Source: Tetrahymena elliotti 4EA (lineage: Eukaryota > Ciliophora > Oligohymenophorea > Hymenostomatida > Tetrahymenidae). From it: DNA of 64,000 nt. The stretch covers positions 496,001 to 560,000 of the forward strand of contig JH720301.1 of the NCBI GenBank assembly GCA_000231825.2, in the 5' to 3' direction. Positions within the stretch are counted from its first letter, which is position 1. Every line of letters starts with the position of its first letter. A program made the position numbers and the translations under genes. Below the pieces are notes generated by a model. The model made no database searches and had not been told where the DNA came from. It saw only the letters and a program-made list of their open reading frames with translations. Shown in pieces: positions 1 through 13,150 of the stretch.

Positions 1-1140
1 ATTTGCCTCCTATTTTTGTAAACTTTTATTTTTCTCAAATTATTCAGGCTAAGTTCTAAAGTTTTCATTTGGGAATACAGTAGGTACCTTATTTAACAAA
101 GTTTTCTATTATTTATTTATCATACCCTATAATTTATATGAAGCATCATTTAAAGGATTTTCTATTTTGTTTTAAGGTTCATATCCCTCAAGTAGATTTT
201 ATATACTATCCTCAGTTTATTATTTCCTTTTAATTTAATTACTGGGCTTTTATTAATTCTATTAAGTATTTTAAAAATTTTGCGACTACAACTATTATTA
301 AACTCCTTTTAATTTAGTAGATTGCTAGTTTAAACCTATATTGCTTTATTTTGAATTCTTTTAAGCATTTCTTTCCCCTTTAGAAGATTCCTCCTTTTTT
401 AACTTTGGCTGCTACTGATTTTTCTTATCATTTCTATTTATTTTGTTCTTTGCTCCTTTTTCATTATTTTTACTTTTTTACTTTTTTTATTTCTTATTTT
501 ACTATTTTCTATCAGAAGAAGAAGAAGATTATTGAGATGACTTATCAAATGATATGCTTTAACTTTTTTTGTTAGTAGACAGTGACATACTGCTTTTAGA
601 TCCTTATTTACTATTAACTTAACTTAAATTAAGGCTCGAATTGGAAGACAAATCCTCTGATTAGCTCCTCTCACTTTTATTTGAAGATAAATTACTATTA
701 TTATTGCTATCTGTTTTGATGTATTAATATTTTAACTCACTAATAAGTCCTTATTTTTAATCAATAAGCAGGTGATTTTCATATTTGAGTTCTTGATTTT
801 ATTTATGCAAATTCTATCTTTGGATATCTTCCAACAAAAATTTCTTATTTTTCTCTTCTTATGAGTCCTTAAAAGATGAAGATAAATTAGAAGAATTATT
901 TTATCCACTACTATTCTATTTATCAACTCTCTACTTTTTATATTAATTTAATGAAATATTTTCTTTAATTGTATAGTTTTGATTGCTTTTTTAGCTAAAT
1001 TATTATAAAAAGCGCTCATTATCTCTAGTGGCCTTCTCAATTTGTTGCATTTATTCCTAAATTTTTTAAATATTGAATTATTATTCATCTTCCTCAGTGT
1101 TTATATAGGAAGAAGATTAAGAAGATTTTTAATAACTCAT
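1..1140 (-). CDS. Ser/Gln-rich coiled-coil protein, C-terminus outside window
   Basis: An open frame of 380 codons runs from an ATG at 1138-1140 to the window edge when TAA/TAG are read as Gln, with no TGA. The product begins MSYQKSSQSSSYINTEED and is dominated by Ser, Gln, Asn and Lys. A charged heptad-like stretch at about residues 100-140 (EDIQRQNLHKQNQELKYE and onward) looks like a short coiled coil. Lys-rich blocks follow near residues 210-260. No catalytic or binding motif is recognisable, so no function is assigned. The start is the first ATG after an AT-rich leader. The stop codon lies left of position 1. Introns inside cannot be excluded, but none is needed to keep the frame open. 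Confidence 0.6.
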
Positions 1141-2006
1141 TGCTTTTAAGCAGAATTTTATTGACTATTTAAAAATTTGTAATTATTTTTAATTATAAAA
1201 TCAATGTTTCTTTTATTAGGATAAATAATAAATAAATAATTGAACAGCGATTATAGATAATTTTTTGAAAATACATTACTATTAAAATATCTTAATCTTA
1301 CAAAAATTATTTACCAAGGAGGTTTTTCTAATAAGCTTGAAATATAATAAAGATTCTCATCTACTTATAATGTATTAATGTTGTTTTAATGAATTAAATA
1401 TCAGCAAAAAATTAATATGAAATATGAAATAAAAAAATCAACTATTTCAAAAAAAGGCATTCTAAATTAATAAAAACTAATCAAATGTTTAATGAAAGTA
1501 AACACTAACAAAATAGAAATATATTTATTAACATAAAAGCAGAAAATATATCTTTTATTATTTCTCTTTAAAATTAAATCTTTTTTTAGCATTACATTCA
1601 TTTAAATTTATTAAATTTTTTTTTGTTTACAAAATTATTGTTATTTTTAAAACATGTTTTAAAAACTTATTTGTAGTAGTTTTATCTTGCATAGTTTTTT
1701 TGAAATTAATCAATTTAAGTTTGAAATTCAAGTGATTAATGCCACAATTTAAATAAATGTAGATAGATTATTATAGTTTTAATTTTAACCTAAAGTTGAA
1801 AAAAGAGAAAATTAGATAAAAAAGAGATAGTTATTATTAACTTTTATAAAAATATAAATGAGAAAGAATAAAGATAATTTTAATACTTAAAATATATTTA
1901 AATTTTTATAATAAATTGAAACTATGAAGAAAATAGTAATTTTCAATACAAATCTATTAAATTGTTTAATTAAAATTTATAAATAAATTGTTTTAATTAA
2001 TTTTTA
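1141..2006. other. AT-rich intergenic spacer
   Basis: About 870 bases between two minus-strand genes. It should hold the promoter and 5' leader of the gene starting at 1140 and the 3' end of the gene stopping at 2007. I see only AT-rich sequence and no RNA gene or repeat array. Confidence 0.5.
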
Positions 2007-3668
2007 TCAACTGTTTGTTTTTTATTTGATAGCTGCTTTTTGAGCATATGATGAAGATTTTGATGAAGCAGTAGTAGTTGTTGTTGTAGTAGTAGAAGAA
2101 GTTTTTGCAATCGATTGTTTTGCTCCACTAGATATTGCTTATGTTTTTTTGTTGTCATCTACTTTTGATTTATTTAAAGTTGATGAGTTGAGAGTTAAGC
2201 TAGAATTACCTGGTTTAGGTATTAAAGTTTGGCTTTTTGTTAAGGTTCTTGCTATTGCTGTTGTTGATGTAGGCTTAGATACAGTTGAATTATTTTTTAT
2301 CTAGGTATAAGATCCTTACTTTTACTCAATGATGGAGTTGTTATTTTAATTTGTTGATAAAGTTGATTTATTTACTAATTAACTCTTATTTAAATTGCTT
2401 TAGCTTCCAATATTTAATGATTATTATGTCTTAACCTTAGCATCTGACTTATTTTATGCCGTGTTCTAATTAGAAGGTTCAGTTTTACTCTTTTCACCAG
2501 ATTTTTAAATGCTAGATACTGTTTATTTCTTTTATAAGTATGAAGTTACCTTGGGCTATGTTGAAGCTACAGTTGCAGGTGCTTTTTATGCAGTTGATTA
2601 TAATGAGTTAGTTTTTTTACTGTCACTTTTCTATGTCTACAAGCCTTATGAAGAGTTACTGGTCTTTGATGATCCAGCTGATTTTAATTGAGAAATAACT
2701 TTTGATTTGACAACACTTTTGAGATGTTAAATAGGTTTTTCACTTGAAACTTAAGGAGATTCTATAGGAGTAGTTAATTTCTAATTAGGAGAAGATAAAT
2801 CATTTATATTTGAAATATTTTCATCTGTGTCTCCAATTTAATTCTAACAAAGTAGCTCATTTTCAATACCAAGCTAAGAAAAATCTTCTGATTAATTATG
2901 GGCAATTTAACTAATTGATTTATCTTTTTGATCATAATTTCTTTTTGAAGTTATTTCTTCTTGGCTATTCAATTGGTTTGCCTGACTAAAAGATAAATTC
3001 AAATTAGGTTTTTACTGTTCTATTTGCTATGTAAATATTGGAGGACTATTTACTTGATTAGTTTATGGAGAAATTAAATTAGAGTCATTATCTTTAATAT
3101 TACTGAAAGAATCACTTTCATTTTATATTGTCCCTTGATTTTTGCTTTTCTGGTCAGCAGCTCTACCAGTGTGTATACTATTCTCCTTTTCTTCCTTGAT
3201 TACTTCTATTTAGGTGTTAGCTTGCTAAATGATTGTTTTTTTCTTTTGTTATTTTTTCATTTCAAGTAAATTATTTAATTATTCTAGCTCATCTTATAAG
3301 TTATCTTCAACAGCTTCGATTTTGCTAAAAGTTTAACCATTGGCAAATTAAGCTTAACTTTATTCATTTTTTTTTGGTTCTTCTTTATTTCCACTAAGTA
3401 AATTAATTAATTTCTAATCTTCATCTACTGACTATTGTAATTAGGTCTAGCTTTTATCATTTACTTTTATTTGTATGTCTGAAATCATTCTTTCAGATTG
3501 TTAATTATTAATTTAGCTATTTTTATCTGACTTAATGCTCTTATCAGAATTAACTTAATTGTTGTTTTGTGACTATTCTTACTACTTGGGACTTATTGAT
3601 TTAGAAACTAGTTATTAATCATTATTTTATTAATTTTTTTATTGTTGAGGACTAATATCGCTACTCAT
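2007..3668 (-). CDS. Ser/Gln/Thr-rich low-complexity protein
   Basis: An uninterrupted 553-codon frame (ciliate code) runs from ATG at 3666-3668 to TGA at 2007-2009. It starts MSSDISPQQQKNQ and ends with a Thr/Ser run and AAIKQKTNS. A short charged segment near residues 110-145 (VEDNLQDELEQLNNLLEMKK) suggests a small coiled coil. The rest is Ser, Gln, Lys, Asn and Thr and is probably disordered. No domain is recognised. The frame stays open and coding-like upstream of this ATG to about 3828 (LANFADLVNQEVEKQKQ), so the true N-terminus may lie in an upstream exon. One candidate ATG at 3946-3948 could be joined by a short intron, but I could not fix the junction. Confidence 0.6.
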
Positions 3669-4576
3669 CTTAGAGTATTAAGATTTATTAGATTTAGGAG
3701 TTTAGCTTCTAAGCTAACCTGTTTCTGGCTTCGAAGTAGAAGTTAACTGCTTTTATTTCTCTACTTCTTAGTTCACTAAATCTGCAAAATTAGCTAATTT
3801 TATTTTTAAAATATTCTTTTAAATGTTTTTTCAAAAAAAATTGACAAGTTTAAACTTATTTATCGAAATAGAAAATTTGTTTTTTATGATCGATTTTTTA
3901 TGAAGTGGATATAAAAATGGTGGAGGGAGGATGTTTATGAATCTTCATAAAAGTACAAATTTATAAAGGTATGTAAAATAATATACTATGAATACTAATA
4001 AATATATTGAGGTAATTCAGTCAGTTATTTAATATTTTTGAATATATTCTGTTTCAATATTTTTACTTTTTTTTGAGAGAAGATCATATTAGCAAAACTT
4101 CATAAAAATTTACTGAGAAAGTGATATTATTTTTGATTTCTCAACTCAAGAAATAGTTATTTTGGATTGCTAATATCTTTCTTAGGTTGACAGGTAAAAA
4201 ATATGTTTATTATTGACATGACTTGAGGTTTAAGTCAAGGTTAATATCTCTATCAATCGATCTAACTCAAGTTTGCAAAAGAAGAAAGAGAGGGAATTTT
4301 TTGGATAAAAGAACAGTAAAGGTTTTTTTTGAATATATTAGTAATATTATAAGTATTCATAGTATATAATAAATTGTTTAAGCTAGCTTTATGATTCTAG
4401 TAAAAGAGTAGTGAGTTTTAGTGATAAATAAGTTGGGTATTTCTTTGGGTATTATAATAAAAACTTAGTTCCTTTTTTATATAGTAATTTGGATAGTAGT
4501 TGGCTGCAGTAAAGTTTAGAGTATAAAGTAGCTCTAAACATTAGAATAAAATGATTGATTTGATGAGCATTTATTC
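3669..4576. other. Possible upstream exon, then AT-rich spacer
   Basis: Positions 3669-3828 continue the minus-strand frame of the neighbouring gene and may be coding. From about 3830 to 4576 the sequence is AT-rich spacer. A small inverted repeat (GACTT/AAGTC, 7-nt loop) lies near 4220. Nothing else stands out. Confidence 0.4.
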
Positions 4577-7398
4577 TCATTTTGCTTATTCAAAAATATT
4601 ATTGAAAGTACTTTAGTTATAGTTTGCGGAGGATGTCTGTGCTGGATTACTTTAATTTTTTTGAGATTTTGGAGTATTTTCACCATTTATTTTGTGGATA
4701 GAAGCTTTGATAGTAGCAAAGTTGCTCTTTCTCTTAAAGTCAGAGTCAACAGGAGAAACATCACTCTACATAGAGTTATTATCACCTGCATTCTCTGTAA
4801 ATTTGTTGAGAACTTTTTCCCAGTTTTGATTGGCAGTATTAGCAACACTATTTCTAACACTCTTACTTTTTGGAGTAGAGCCATTACTTCCTATTGAGTT
4901 GGATCTTCTTAAATAGTCCTTTTGAACATCTTTTACATAGTTGCATCTATTTTTTGTTACCTTCATATAATCTGGTATTTTTTTGTTTGATTCTGATTCA
5001 GAGGTGTATGCTTTTTCCTCAGTAAGAAGTTAGTCATTTTGGACTTATGACAGGAGTTTTAAGCGAAGTCTTTCTTATTATTCTTATAATTCTCTTTATA
5101 ATCTTCTCTCATCTTCATCTTACTGTTCTGTTAGCTTTCTTCTTCTTTCTTCATCTTCTTTTTCTTTCTGTAGTCTTCTCTCTTCTTCTTCTTTTCTCCT
5201 CAATCTCTCTTGTTCCTCTCTGATTTTTTGCTATAATTTATCTTCTTCTTCTTTATATTGTCTTATTCTTCTTTCATATTCTTCTTTTTCTCTTCTTAAT
5301 CTTTCAAATTCTTCTTATTCTATTTTTTGTTTACGAAGTAGTTCTTCTTATTCTCTCTCAGCTTTTCTCCTTAAATAATCTTCTTGTTATCTTCTCAGCC
5401 TATCTGCTTCTTCTTAAGTTCTTCTTAAGTTTTCATCTTCAACTTTCTAACGCAGATTTTTGAGTTTACCTTCAAGACCTTCAATTTAGCTCTCATATTC
5501 CTGCATTTTTAATAAGGCTTCTCTGTTTTAAATATCTCTCAATTCTAATTGGAATTAGATTTTAGGTTTTTCGGGATAGTAATTTAGCAATCCAAATCTA
5601 CTTTAAGTATTACTTAGTAGCTAACTTGAAGTTAATTAGTCAGTAGTTAATTATCCTTAGGAAGAATTGTTGAGATTTAGATTTGATTAGATGAACATAG
5701 GATTATTTTATTGAAGAGAGCTACTTTTGAGAAAACTATTTTACTAATTAATGCTAGGATTCTAACTACGTTTTTCAAGTAATCTGATCAAATTTTCTCC
5801 TGTATATTATTGAGTAGCTGAATATCCACCTCCGGGGCTATTAAACTATCCAGAAATATTGTTTACATATTAAGTTCTACTTTAAGTTATTTGAGGCATG
5901 TGAATAGGAGAAACGACAAAATTACTGTTAGAAAAAGATTTTTTATGGTTAGCCTGATTAAAGTAAGAATTTTAAGCATATAGCTATGAAGAAAAATCAT
6001 ATCCACCACTTCCATTAACAATTTCTAGCATCATTCTAATAATTTAAAGTAAAACAACTTTGTCATTTTTAGATTTTTTTAGTGTTTCAAGAAAGAGTTC
6101 CTCATTTCCAAATTTTTGTATGAAAGCTAACTTGGTTGAAGGATTGAGTTAAATAGTGTTTAAAAGCTGTAAAGCCTCTTCTTCTAATTTATTATCTGTA
6201 TTAGATTGTTGACTCTTATTTTTGGAGTGATGAATTTTACTCCTCTCTTCCTTTTGGCTTCTATGTTTTTTTTTGTTACTTTTATGAGATTGCTTAGAGC
6301 TAGAATAATAATAATTTTTAGTTTCCATTGAAGAATTTCTTGAATCGCTCTCCTTATCTTAACTTCTTTAGCTAGAATTAGTTCCACTATTAAAACTGCT
6401 GCTGCTACTACTGAATTCGCCAGCCTATTAATTATATTCATCAGAGTCTGTGCTTTCATATGATTTTTTTGGTGACTTTTTGTTTAGATACCTCTTTTTA
6501 CTGTGATGATTTTTATGATTATTTCTATTACTTGATCTCTCATAATTATGATTATCTCTATGCTCTCTAGACTTGTTGCGATGATTTTCTTTTGTTGATT
6601 TATTCAATTAGTTTACTTTTTCATATCCTTCTATTTTTTTCTAAAATAAAAAAATTAATTTTATCGTTTTTAAACGTTAAAAAGAAATATTTTATAAAAA
6701 CTAATTAAAGATATTTCTTTACATAGATTTCTTGCATAGTCTAGCCAAGTCTAAGTACTTCATCTTTAATATTTTCTGTTTTTAAAGTAACTTAATTCTA
6801 TTCTTCACAATTTGGTCTATTCATAAAAAAAGAAAATAAATTTTTATATTTTCTATAAGGATTTTTTTACTATTTTCTATTCTACTCATCTATTTATTAA
6901 TTTGAAATATTGCGCTCATGTAAATTAGATTTCGATTAGAGGCTAGCTTTTCCATATATATTATGATCTGTATGTTCATCATTTTGGTGGAATTTATTGC
7001 AAGGGTATTGCTTTTGCTGATCTATATACTTATCCTAAATTTTATTAGTTGTAAACTACTACAAACTGTCATTTGATGGTAATCTGTATATTATTATTCA
7101 ATAAACTCGTTAACAGAGGGAGAATGGATAAAATTTCTAAAATACTTTTTTTGTTCATTTGACTAATACTACAAAAGTAATTTCCTAAGGGTTTCCTTCT
7201 CTTTTTAGAGCTCCTCTATCTATTCATTAGCTTTTTAAAGCTAAGAACTCTATAATTAAGAATAAAAATGAATATATTGAGACACTATTAATTGATTTAG
7301 TTCATTTAAGTTGAGATTTAAAAATAAAATAAATTGATAATTTCTTTATATACTTTTTCGTATTCTTGCTTTGAACTATTCTTCTTCTTGTTGCTCAT
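4577..7398 (-). CDS. Large coiled-coil protein, five exons
   Basis: The model starts at ATG 7396-7398 (MSNKKKNSS) and stops at TGA 4577-4579. Introns are placed at 7250-7353, 7084-7145, 6817-6870 (54 nt, frame-neutral) and 6641-6722. All have GT-AG ends and phases that agree, giving 839 aa. Exon 2 encodes a coiled-coil start (ANEQIEELQKEKETLRKLL). The middle is Ser-rich with basic His/Lys/Arg patches. Residues about 550-680 form a long, very charged coiled coil rich in EERLRRKEEEE-type heptads. The C-terminal 150 residues are Ser/Asn-rich. This is the profile of a cytoskeletal or basal-body scaffold, but that is inference and no named family is recognised. The weakest junction is the frame-neutral intron, which could also be read through. 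Confidence 0.65.
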
Positions 7399-7885
7399 CC
7401 AAAAAAACTAAAATGTTTTTAGATAGAAATAAAAAAGTAAAAATAATGCTTGATAAATTATTTATTTTCTTCTCCTAATTTTATTTTAAACAAAGAAAAT
7501 TAATAGCGAAATCTGATTAACGCACTTATTACCTAATATTTCAAAAAATTAATTGAGGTTTTGATTGGCTGATTAACTTTTAGTAATAAATTTTGAGAGT
7601 TGGTTTATGATAGGTAAGAATTTAGGTAGATTTGAAAACAAACACTAGTTGATAAATAAAATTAATGTTAAATTTTTAAAATAAACTAAAATATAGAAAA
7701 AATAAACATACTTTATTCATGATATAAATATGCTAAAATAAATATACTGGACAATTGATTCTACTCTTTTTTTATTTTAATTTGGAAATTTACTTTTTGT
7801 TTATTCTTTTTAAAATTTAGTTTGTTTATTTGCTTATATTTGAAATTTGTTATTATTAGCCTAGTAATTCACTATGCTAACTCAA
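7399..7885. other. Intergenic spacer
   Basis: About 490 AT-rich bases between the start of the coiled-coil gene and the stop of the upstream kinase gene, both on the minus strand. It presumably holds the coiled-coil gene's promoter. No feature is visible. Confidence 0.5.
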
Positions 7886-10800
7886 TCATTTTATTTTTAT
7901 AATTGATTTCTTTTATGGGCTATTGTAATTAATTACATAAGAATTGCTACTCCTCCCATTTATTTGTAAAGAATTGAATTGATTATTGTTAGTTAATAAA
8001 TTTTGATTATTATTATTATTAGTATTGTTGTTATTTATATTATTAGTATATGTATTAGTGATATTAGTGCTAATGCTTATACTATTTTATTTTTAAGGGT
8101 TTCTATTAACATTATTGTTGTTATTGTTATTATTTATATTATTACAATCATTATAAAAGTGAGACTTTAGTCGTTATTGATTATTGTGATTCATAGATAG
8201 TTTATCATATATTTTTAAACTGGATGTACTATTCAGTTACTCTATATTTATTTAAAAAAAGTTTTTTTAATTTCCATAAATCATGAATGAAAAAAAGTAT
8301 ACATTTTTGTGCTTAGATAGGCTGATCTGAGTTAAAGCTATTGACAGATATATTAGATAAATTTCCCTAGGAGTCGCAACGCTCGCTCTGATTTTATTAC
8401 ATAGAGATAGAACGATTCTGTAGATTAATTGGTCTAATAAAAAGAAGCAATTTAATATTTTAAATATATTTGTAAAATTTACGGTAATTTGAGTGAGTTG
8501 TCTTAGGTTGTATTCATATGATGCATTTTTGGAGTTAAATGAACTTTTGATTGGAAATTGACTAATTTATTTGATATTATTTATTGCTCTTGATGGTGTA
8601 GAGAATTTTTAAATTATTCATCATAATTATTTTAAACTGACCTTCTTTTTTTGAATAAATTTTCTGATGAATTATTTTCTAAAATCTCTAAAGTTAAGTA
8701 ATCTTATTAAAGACTTAATTTGTGTTGCTGTAATTGGGGGCTGTTTTACAGGCTAAGTGTATTCATATCTCTCATTTGATAATTAGATTTTAATACTGTT
8801 TTCTTTTTTCTGTTTTATTCATTTATAGGTAAATCTTTACTTTTATATGAGTTTAGAGAAGATTAAAAATCTAAATTTTACTAAATTATTGAATTTGCAT
8901 TTCTATTTTGTAAAGTGTTTTCAATAAACTATGTCTTATTAATTGGGCAAGAGCTTCTTGGAGAGAAAGGCATTTATTTTTATGATTTTTATGGAGTCAA
9001 ATTTGAGGAGGTAGTTTGAACATTACATTTTTAATCACTTTAGTAATTATAATTGCTATTCTTAAATGTTATGCTTTTTGTGTTTTTTAGTTTGTCATGA
9101 GAGGGAGAAGCTTGAAGATTTTATAATTCAAAGTCCGTGTTCAGTTAGTTCTTAGTTTATTTTATAATAAATTAAGCCTGTTCATCTCCACCTCCCATAG
9201 TTTTCATTGCTTAGTGATTCACTTTAATATGTATATTTTTTTACATTTCTTCTCTTTTTGTATTCTATGGATTACTGCGCTCTGTAAGCATACTTTCTTC
9301 TTATTACTCATTTAATGTGTTCATTCTAATATTTTAGTTGTTTGGAGGATCTTAGATCTCATTTGCTTAACTTAAATAATGCTAGTTAAAGAAGCTAGCG
9401 TTTCCATTATCATCTTTTTTACTTTAAGGTGTAGCAGCATTTGATTTTGCATATTGTAGATTCACACTACTCTTGCTGTTTCTTCTTATGTTAGAATTAA
9501 TTTTCGAAGAGTTGCTTCTTTTTAGTATGCTCTCTTTTTATATTTACTTTACTATTCTCTTATTCTGAGGTTGTTTTGAAAAAATATTTATCTTTCCATC
9601 TTATTACAAAGGAGACTCAATATTTGAATCATTTATACTATTTTATAATTCTTCTTATTGTTAAATTTATTAAGAAGTTTAAAATTCATTTTAATTCCTT
9701 TTAGGAGCATATTTTCTTATATGATACATTGATTGTTTCTTAACTATACTTTACTAATTAGGACCCTACTCTGAATTCTTTTGATTACTAAACAATGAGC
9801 TTGCATTTTAATCACCTGCATTTGATTTGGTTAATAATCCTTTACTTACTCCAATAGGACTAATTATTTCTTCATCTATCCCTATATCTGTCACTTTCTT
9901 GCTAGAAATAATTCTGAAATCGTTCTAGCTTTGGTTATGACTGCTTCCACTTTTGTAGAAAGAGTTAGATTCATCTATTGAATTATAAAAATTAAATTTT
10001 TCATCAAATTTAAAATTTCTTATGTTTAAATACTTTCTGAAATCTGGTCTCTAAAAACAAGACTCTTTTAGTGAAAGTTATACTTACTCTATGACATTTT
10101 CACATTTAGAATGTAATGTTCATCATCAAATGTTTATTTGCGCTTTATTTTGCTTTGCATACTCATGTTCTAATTGTTATTGAGCATAAACGAGCTAAAT
10201 AATTTTTATGCTGACTTAGGATGCTACTGACTATCTTCTAAGTTAGTAGAATTAAAAGAAACAGATTTTTCTTTTACTTCCTAAGCATCTTCTTGATTCA
10301 TACTTTCATCCATTACATTTCTGTGATTTTTTTGGACAAATATCTCTATAGTTTTTGATTCACATAGACCTTTACTTTTTGATACATTCTTAATGTATTA
10401 ACTGAAGACTAAAAGCTTTAAAATCTATTCAAAAATAGTTATTTTATTAAATTTTTAAAAGAATATTTTGTTACTCTACAAAAAGTTTAGCAATTTTAAA
10501 AGCACTGAATTTAGTCATGCATAGTTAAAGGTACTGAAAGGTTCCCTTCTCCACTAATCCAAACATGTTTTAAACACTAAGCTACATTCATTCTATCCTC
10601 TGCTACTGTTGCAGCAGTTTTTAAAAAGAATTGTCTTGCTTCTCTATTAATATTATTTATTAAAATCAATAAGAATAATTTATTGACAATTTTTCATACT
10701 TATTCATATTATCAGGGAACACCCATTATGGATTCTTCAGCTTATTTAAAAAGGATTTTTTATCATCTTTTTTTTCCCAAAGAGGATGCTTTCCCATAGT

Positions 10801-12237
10801 AAAAAGCATATATTAAATTATACCAGTGCTCCAAAGATCAACTGACTATAAAGGATATGTTGTTTAAAAAATTTGACTAAGTATAAAAACTTTACTCTCT
10901 AATATTATCTATTAAATGCAACTTCAGGTGCCATGTAAATTAAAGTTCCACAATTGTCATTTACTGTACCAACATTTTCATTTTTAAAAGAAAGTCCAAA
11001 ATCAATCACCTTAATATCAAAACACTCACTAGTTTCTTTAATCAAAATGTTGTCTTTTTTATATTAAATCAATGAAACAAAGGTCAAATGAAAGAATGAA
11101 TAGATAATATTTTTAATGTAGTACCTGGTTTTAAGTCTCTATGAATAATATCCAGAGAATGCATATGATTAATAGCCTACAAAACTTTTTTTATAATTCT
11201 TCTGATTTCATCATTAGTCAAAACAGTTTTACGATTTCTTAAGAATTCGTTTAGGGAGCTTCCATCAAAATACTCCATTACAATCATAAAAAATTTACTG
11301 GATTCATGAGACTTTTATTCAAATAAAAATGATTGTCAAACTTATTAAACTTTTTATCTTCAATTTTTAATTAAAATCTTTCAAAATTTTTTTAAAAATT
11401 TTATGAAGTATTTTTTTGGTAAAAAAACTTCAAATTAATTTTGATTTGATCATTCTAATAAAAGTACAATAATTTCCTAAACAATAACTTACATTAAGAT
11501 ATTTGATAATATATTCGTTCTCAAATTATTGCAAAATCTTAGCCTCTTATTCAAGACCTTCGAATTTCTTTAGCTATTTCTTTTCTATTATCTTAATAAA
11601 GAAATAAATATTAGAAAAGGTACTTATTAAATTAATTTGTTTGATAATTTCAACAACTGATTTAATTATGTGTGTTGCTATGTTATTTTAATTAGTAAAA
11701 AGATGAATTTTAATATGTTTATCTAATTCGTTTTAGTTAATTTATAATTAAAGTTAAAATAACAAAATAAATTACTTTAATAGCCACTCTTTATTGATTC
11801 GACTTTTATGTTGCACATATAACCTGCCCAAAAGCACCTCTACCAATTATAAACTAAAACTCATACAAATCACCAAATTTAAGAGGGTTAGAATATTTTT
11901 CTGACTCAAAACTTAGATGGTATTCATTCAAATCTTTGATGTATTTCTTAACACTCTTATCTTCTTCATCATATTTTTCATTATTTATGTTGTTTTAGTT
12001 GACAGCTGCTGAATTATTTGCTTGTATAATTTAGTTGCTATCTACTTTTTCTTCTATGTTAAGATCATTTCTATTGCTTTCATTTTATACTTCCCTATTA
12101 ATTATTTAACTAATTATGAATATGCTAAATTCTCAATTTATTTGCTATTTTTAAGCTTTATGTTGAAAGTTTTCTTGTGTATTATATTGTAATTCTACTT
12201 TTTATTTTGGGTAAGAGTAAATAAATTACCTGCTCAT
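7886..12237 (-). CDS. CAMK/CDPK-like Ser/Thr protein kinase with long Asn-rich tail
   Basis: This is a protein kinase of about 1,143 aa in eleven exons. Introns are 12095-12229, 11592-11775, 11312-11492, 11054-11124, 10846-10895, 10644-10699, 10416-10474 (or 10409-10479), 10089-10162, 8434-8482 and 8242-8302. The kinase domain is at residues about 80-345. It shows the glycine loop IIGRGAFGQV, the beta-3 lysine in VAIK, the catalytic loop HRDLKPDN, DFG (as IDFGLSF), MAPE and VDLWSTGII, so it should be active. The closing lobe (NPQWVFPDN, then VAQCLKHVWI) resembles the CAMK/CDPK group. No EF-hand follows. Instead about 790 residues of Ser/Asn/Gln-rich sequence end in poly-Asn runs. The first coding exon is only 8 nt (ATGAGCAG). 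Three nearby acceptors keep the same phase, so the exact N-terminus is uncertain. The gene sits directly downstream of a PP2A-like phosphatase on the same strand. Confidence 0.85.
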
Positions 12238-13150
12238 ATGGAACTAAAACCTTAGTATTCAGTTTTATAAAGCGATATGTGATTGAAAAATTTTAAGCCC
12301 CTTTCTGTTTATGTAGGGATAATAGAGTAAAATATTTACTTTAAAAGTAAATTTGCTATTTTGTATTAATGTTAAAGTTCTCTCCTTTTACTTATTAGTA
12401 AAAAAGTTTTCAATTAATTACTATTTAATATATATTAAAATTCTTCATAATAGATATTACCACTAACAAAAATTAATTAATTAACTAGTTAATAGCAGAA
12501 ATCTATAGAAAAGAAAGATAGGCAGGTAAGACAATCAATCAGTATAAGAAACAGGCTCATTATTTTTAATTAGTTTTCTTACTCAGTCTTCTTAAGATAA
12601 ACAAGAACATAATCTTTTAAAAATTTATTCATTTTTCTAGTCATATTTATTTGAGCTATTTCCCACAATAAATTATCTTTTAAAAGTAATTTTATATAAC
12701 TTTTATTTCCAAAAATGCCAAATACCTTATGTATTTCGTGTAATAATACTTTTACTAAAGGTGTTTACATAAAATTAAATGATACTGAATCCTAGATACT
12801 TTTTTTATATCTCAAATAATCATTAGTACAGATATTATGAACGAACAACTAAAAATAGAAGAAAATTCTACTGTATATTTTTATATAATTTTTTATGAAA
12901 TAATAAATTAAACTTTTGGGACTTTCTTTTCTTCTTCTATGAATAAAAATCACAATTTTACAAGCAATTTAAAGAAATGTAAATTAAAACAAAAAATATT
13001 TATTATAATTTGCTATTAGTTTATCAGTCAAGAAGCTTACTTAGATTTTTTTATCATAAAAAATAATCTGGAATATTAGAAGATACCTTTTAGCCTGCTC
13101 CTTTGAGCTATTCCTATTTTTTGAATTAAAATATCTATTTTGCAAATTTT
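12238..13150. other. Intergenic spacer
   Basis: About 910 AT-rich bases between the phosphatase stop and the kinase start, both on the minus strand. It should include the kinase promoter. I found no convincing exon, RNA gene or repeat. Confidence 0.5.

Noticed and set aside
4661..4897. 78-codon plus-strand frame
   Set aside because: Antisense shadow of the large coiled-coil gene.
7980..8160. ATT/GTT trinucleotide repeat tract as a microsatellite
   Set aside because: It is in frame as the Asn-rich C-terminus of the CAMK-like kinase, so it is coding.
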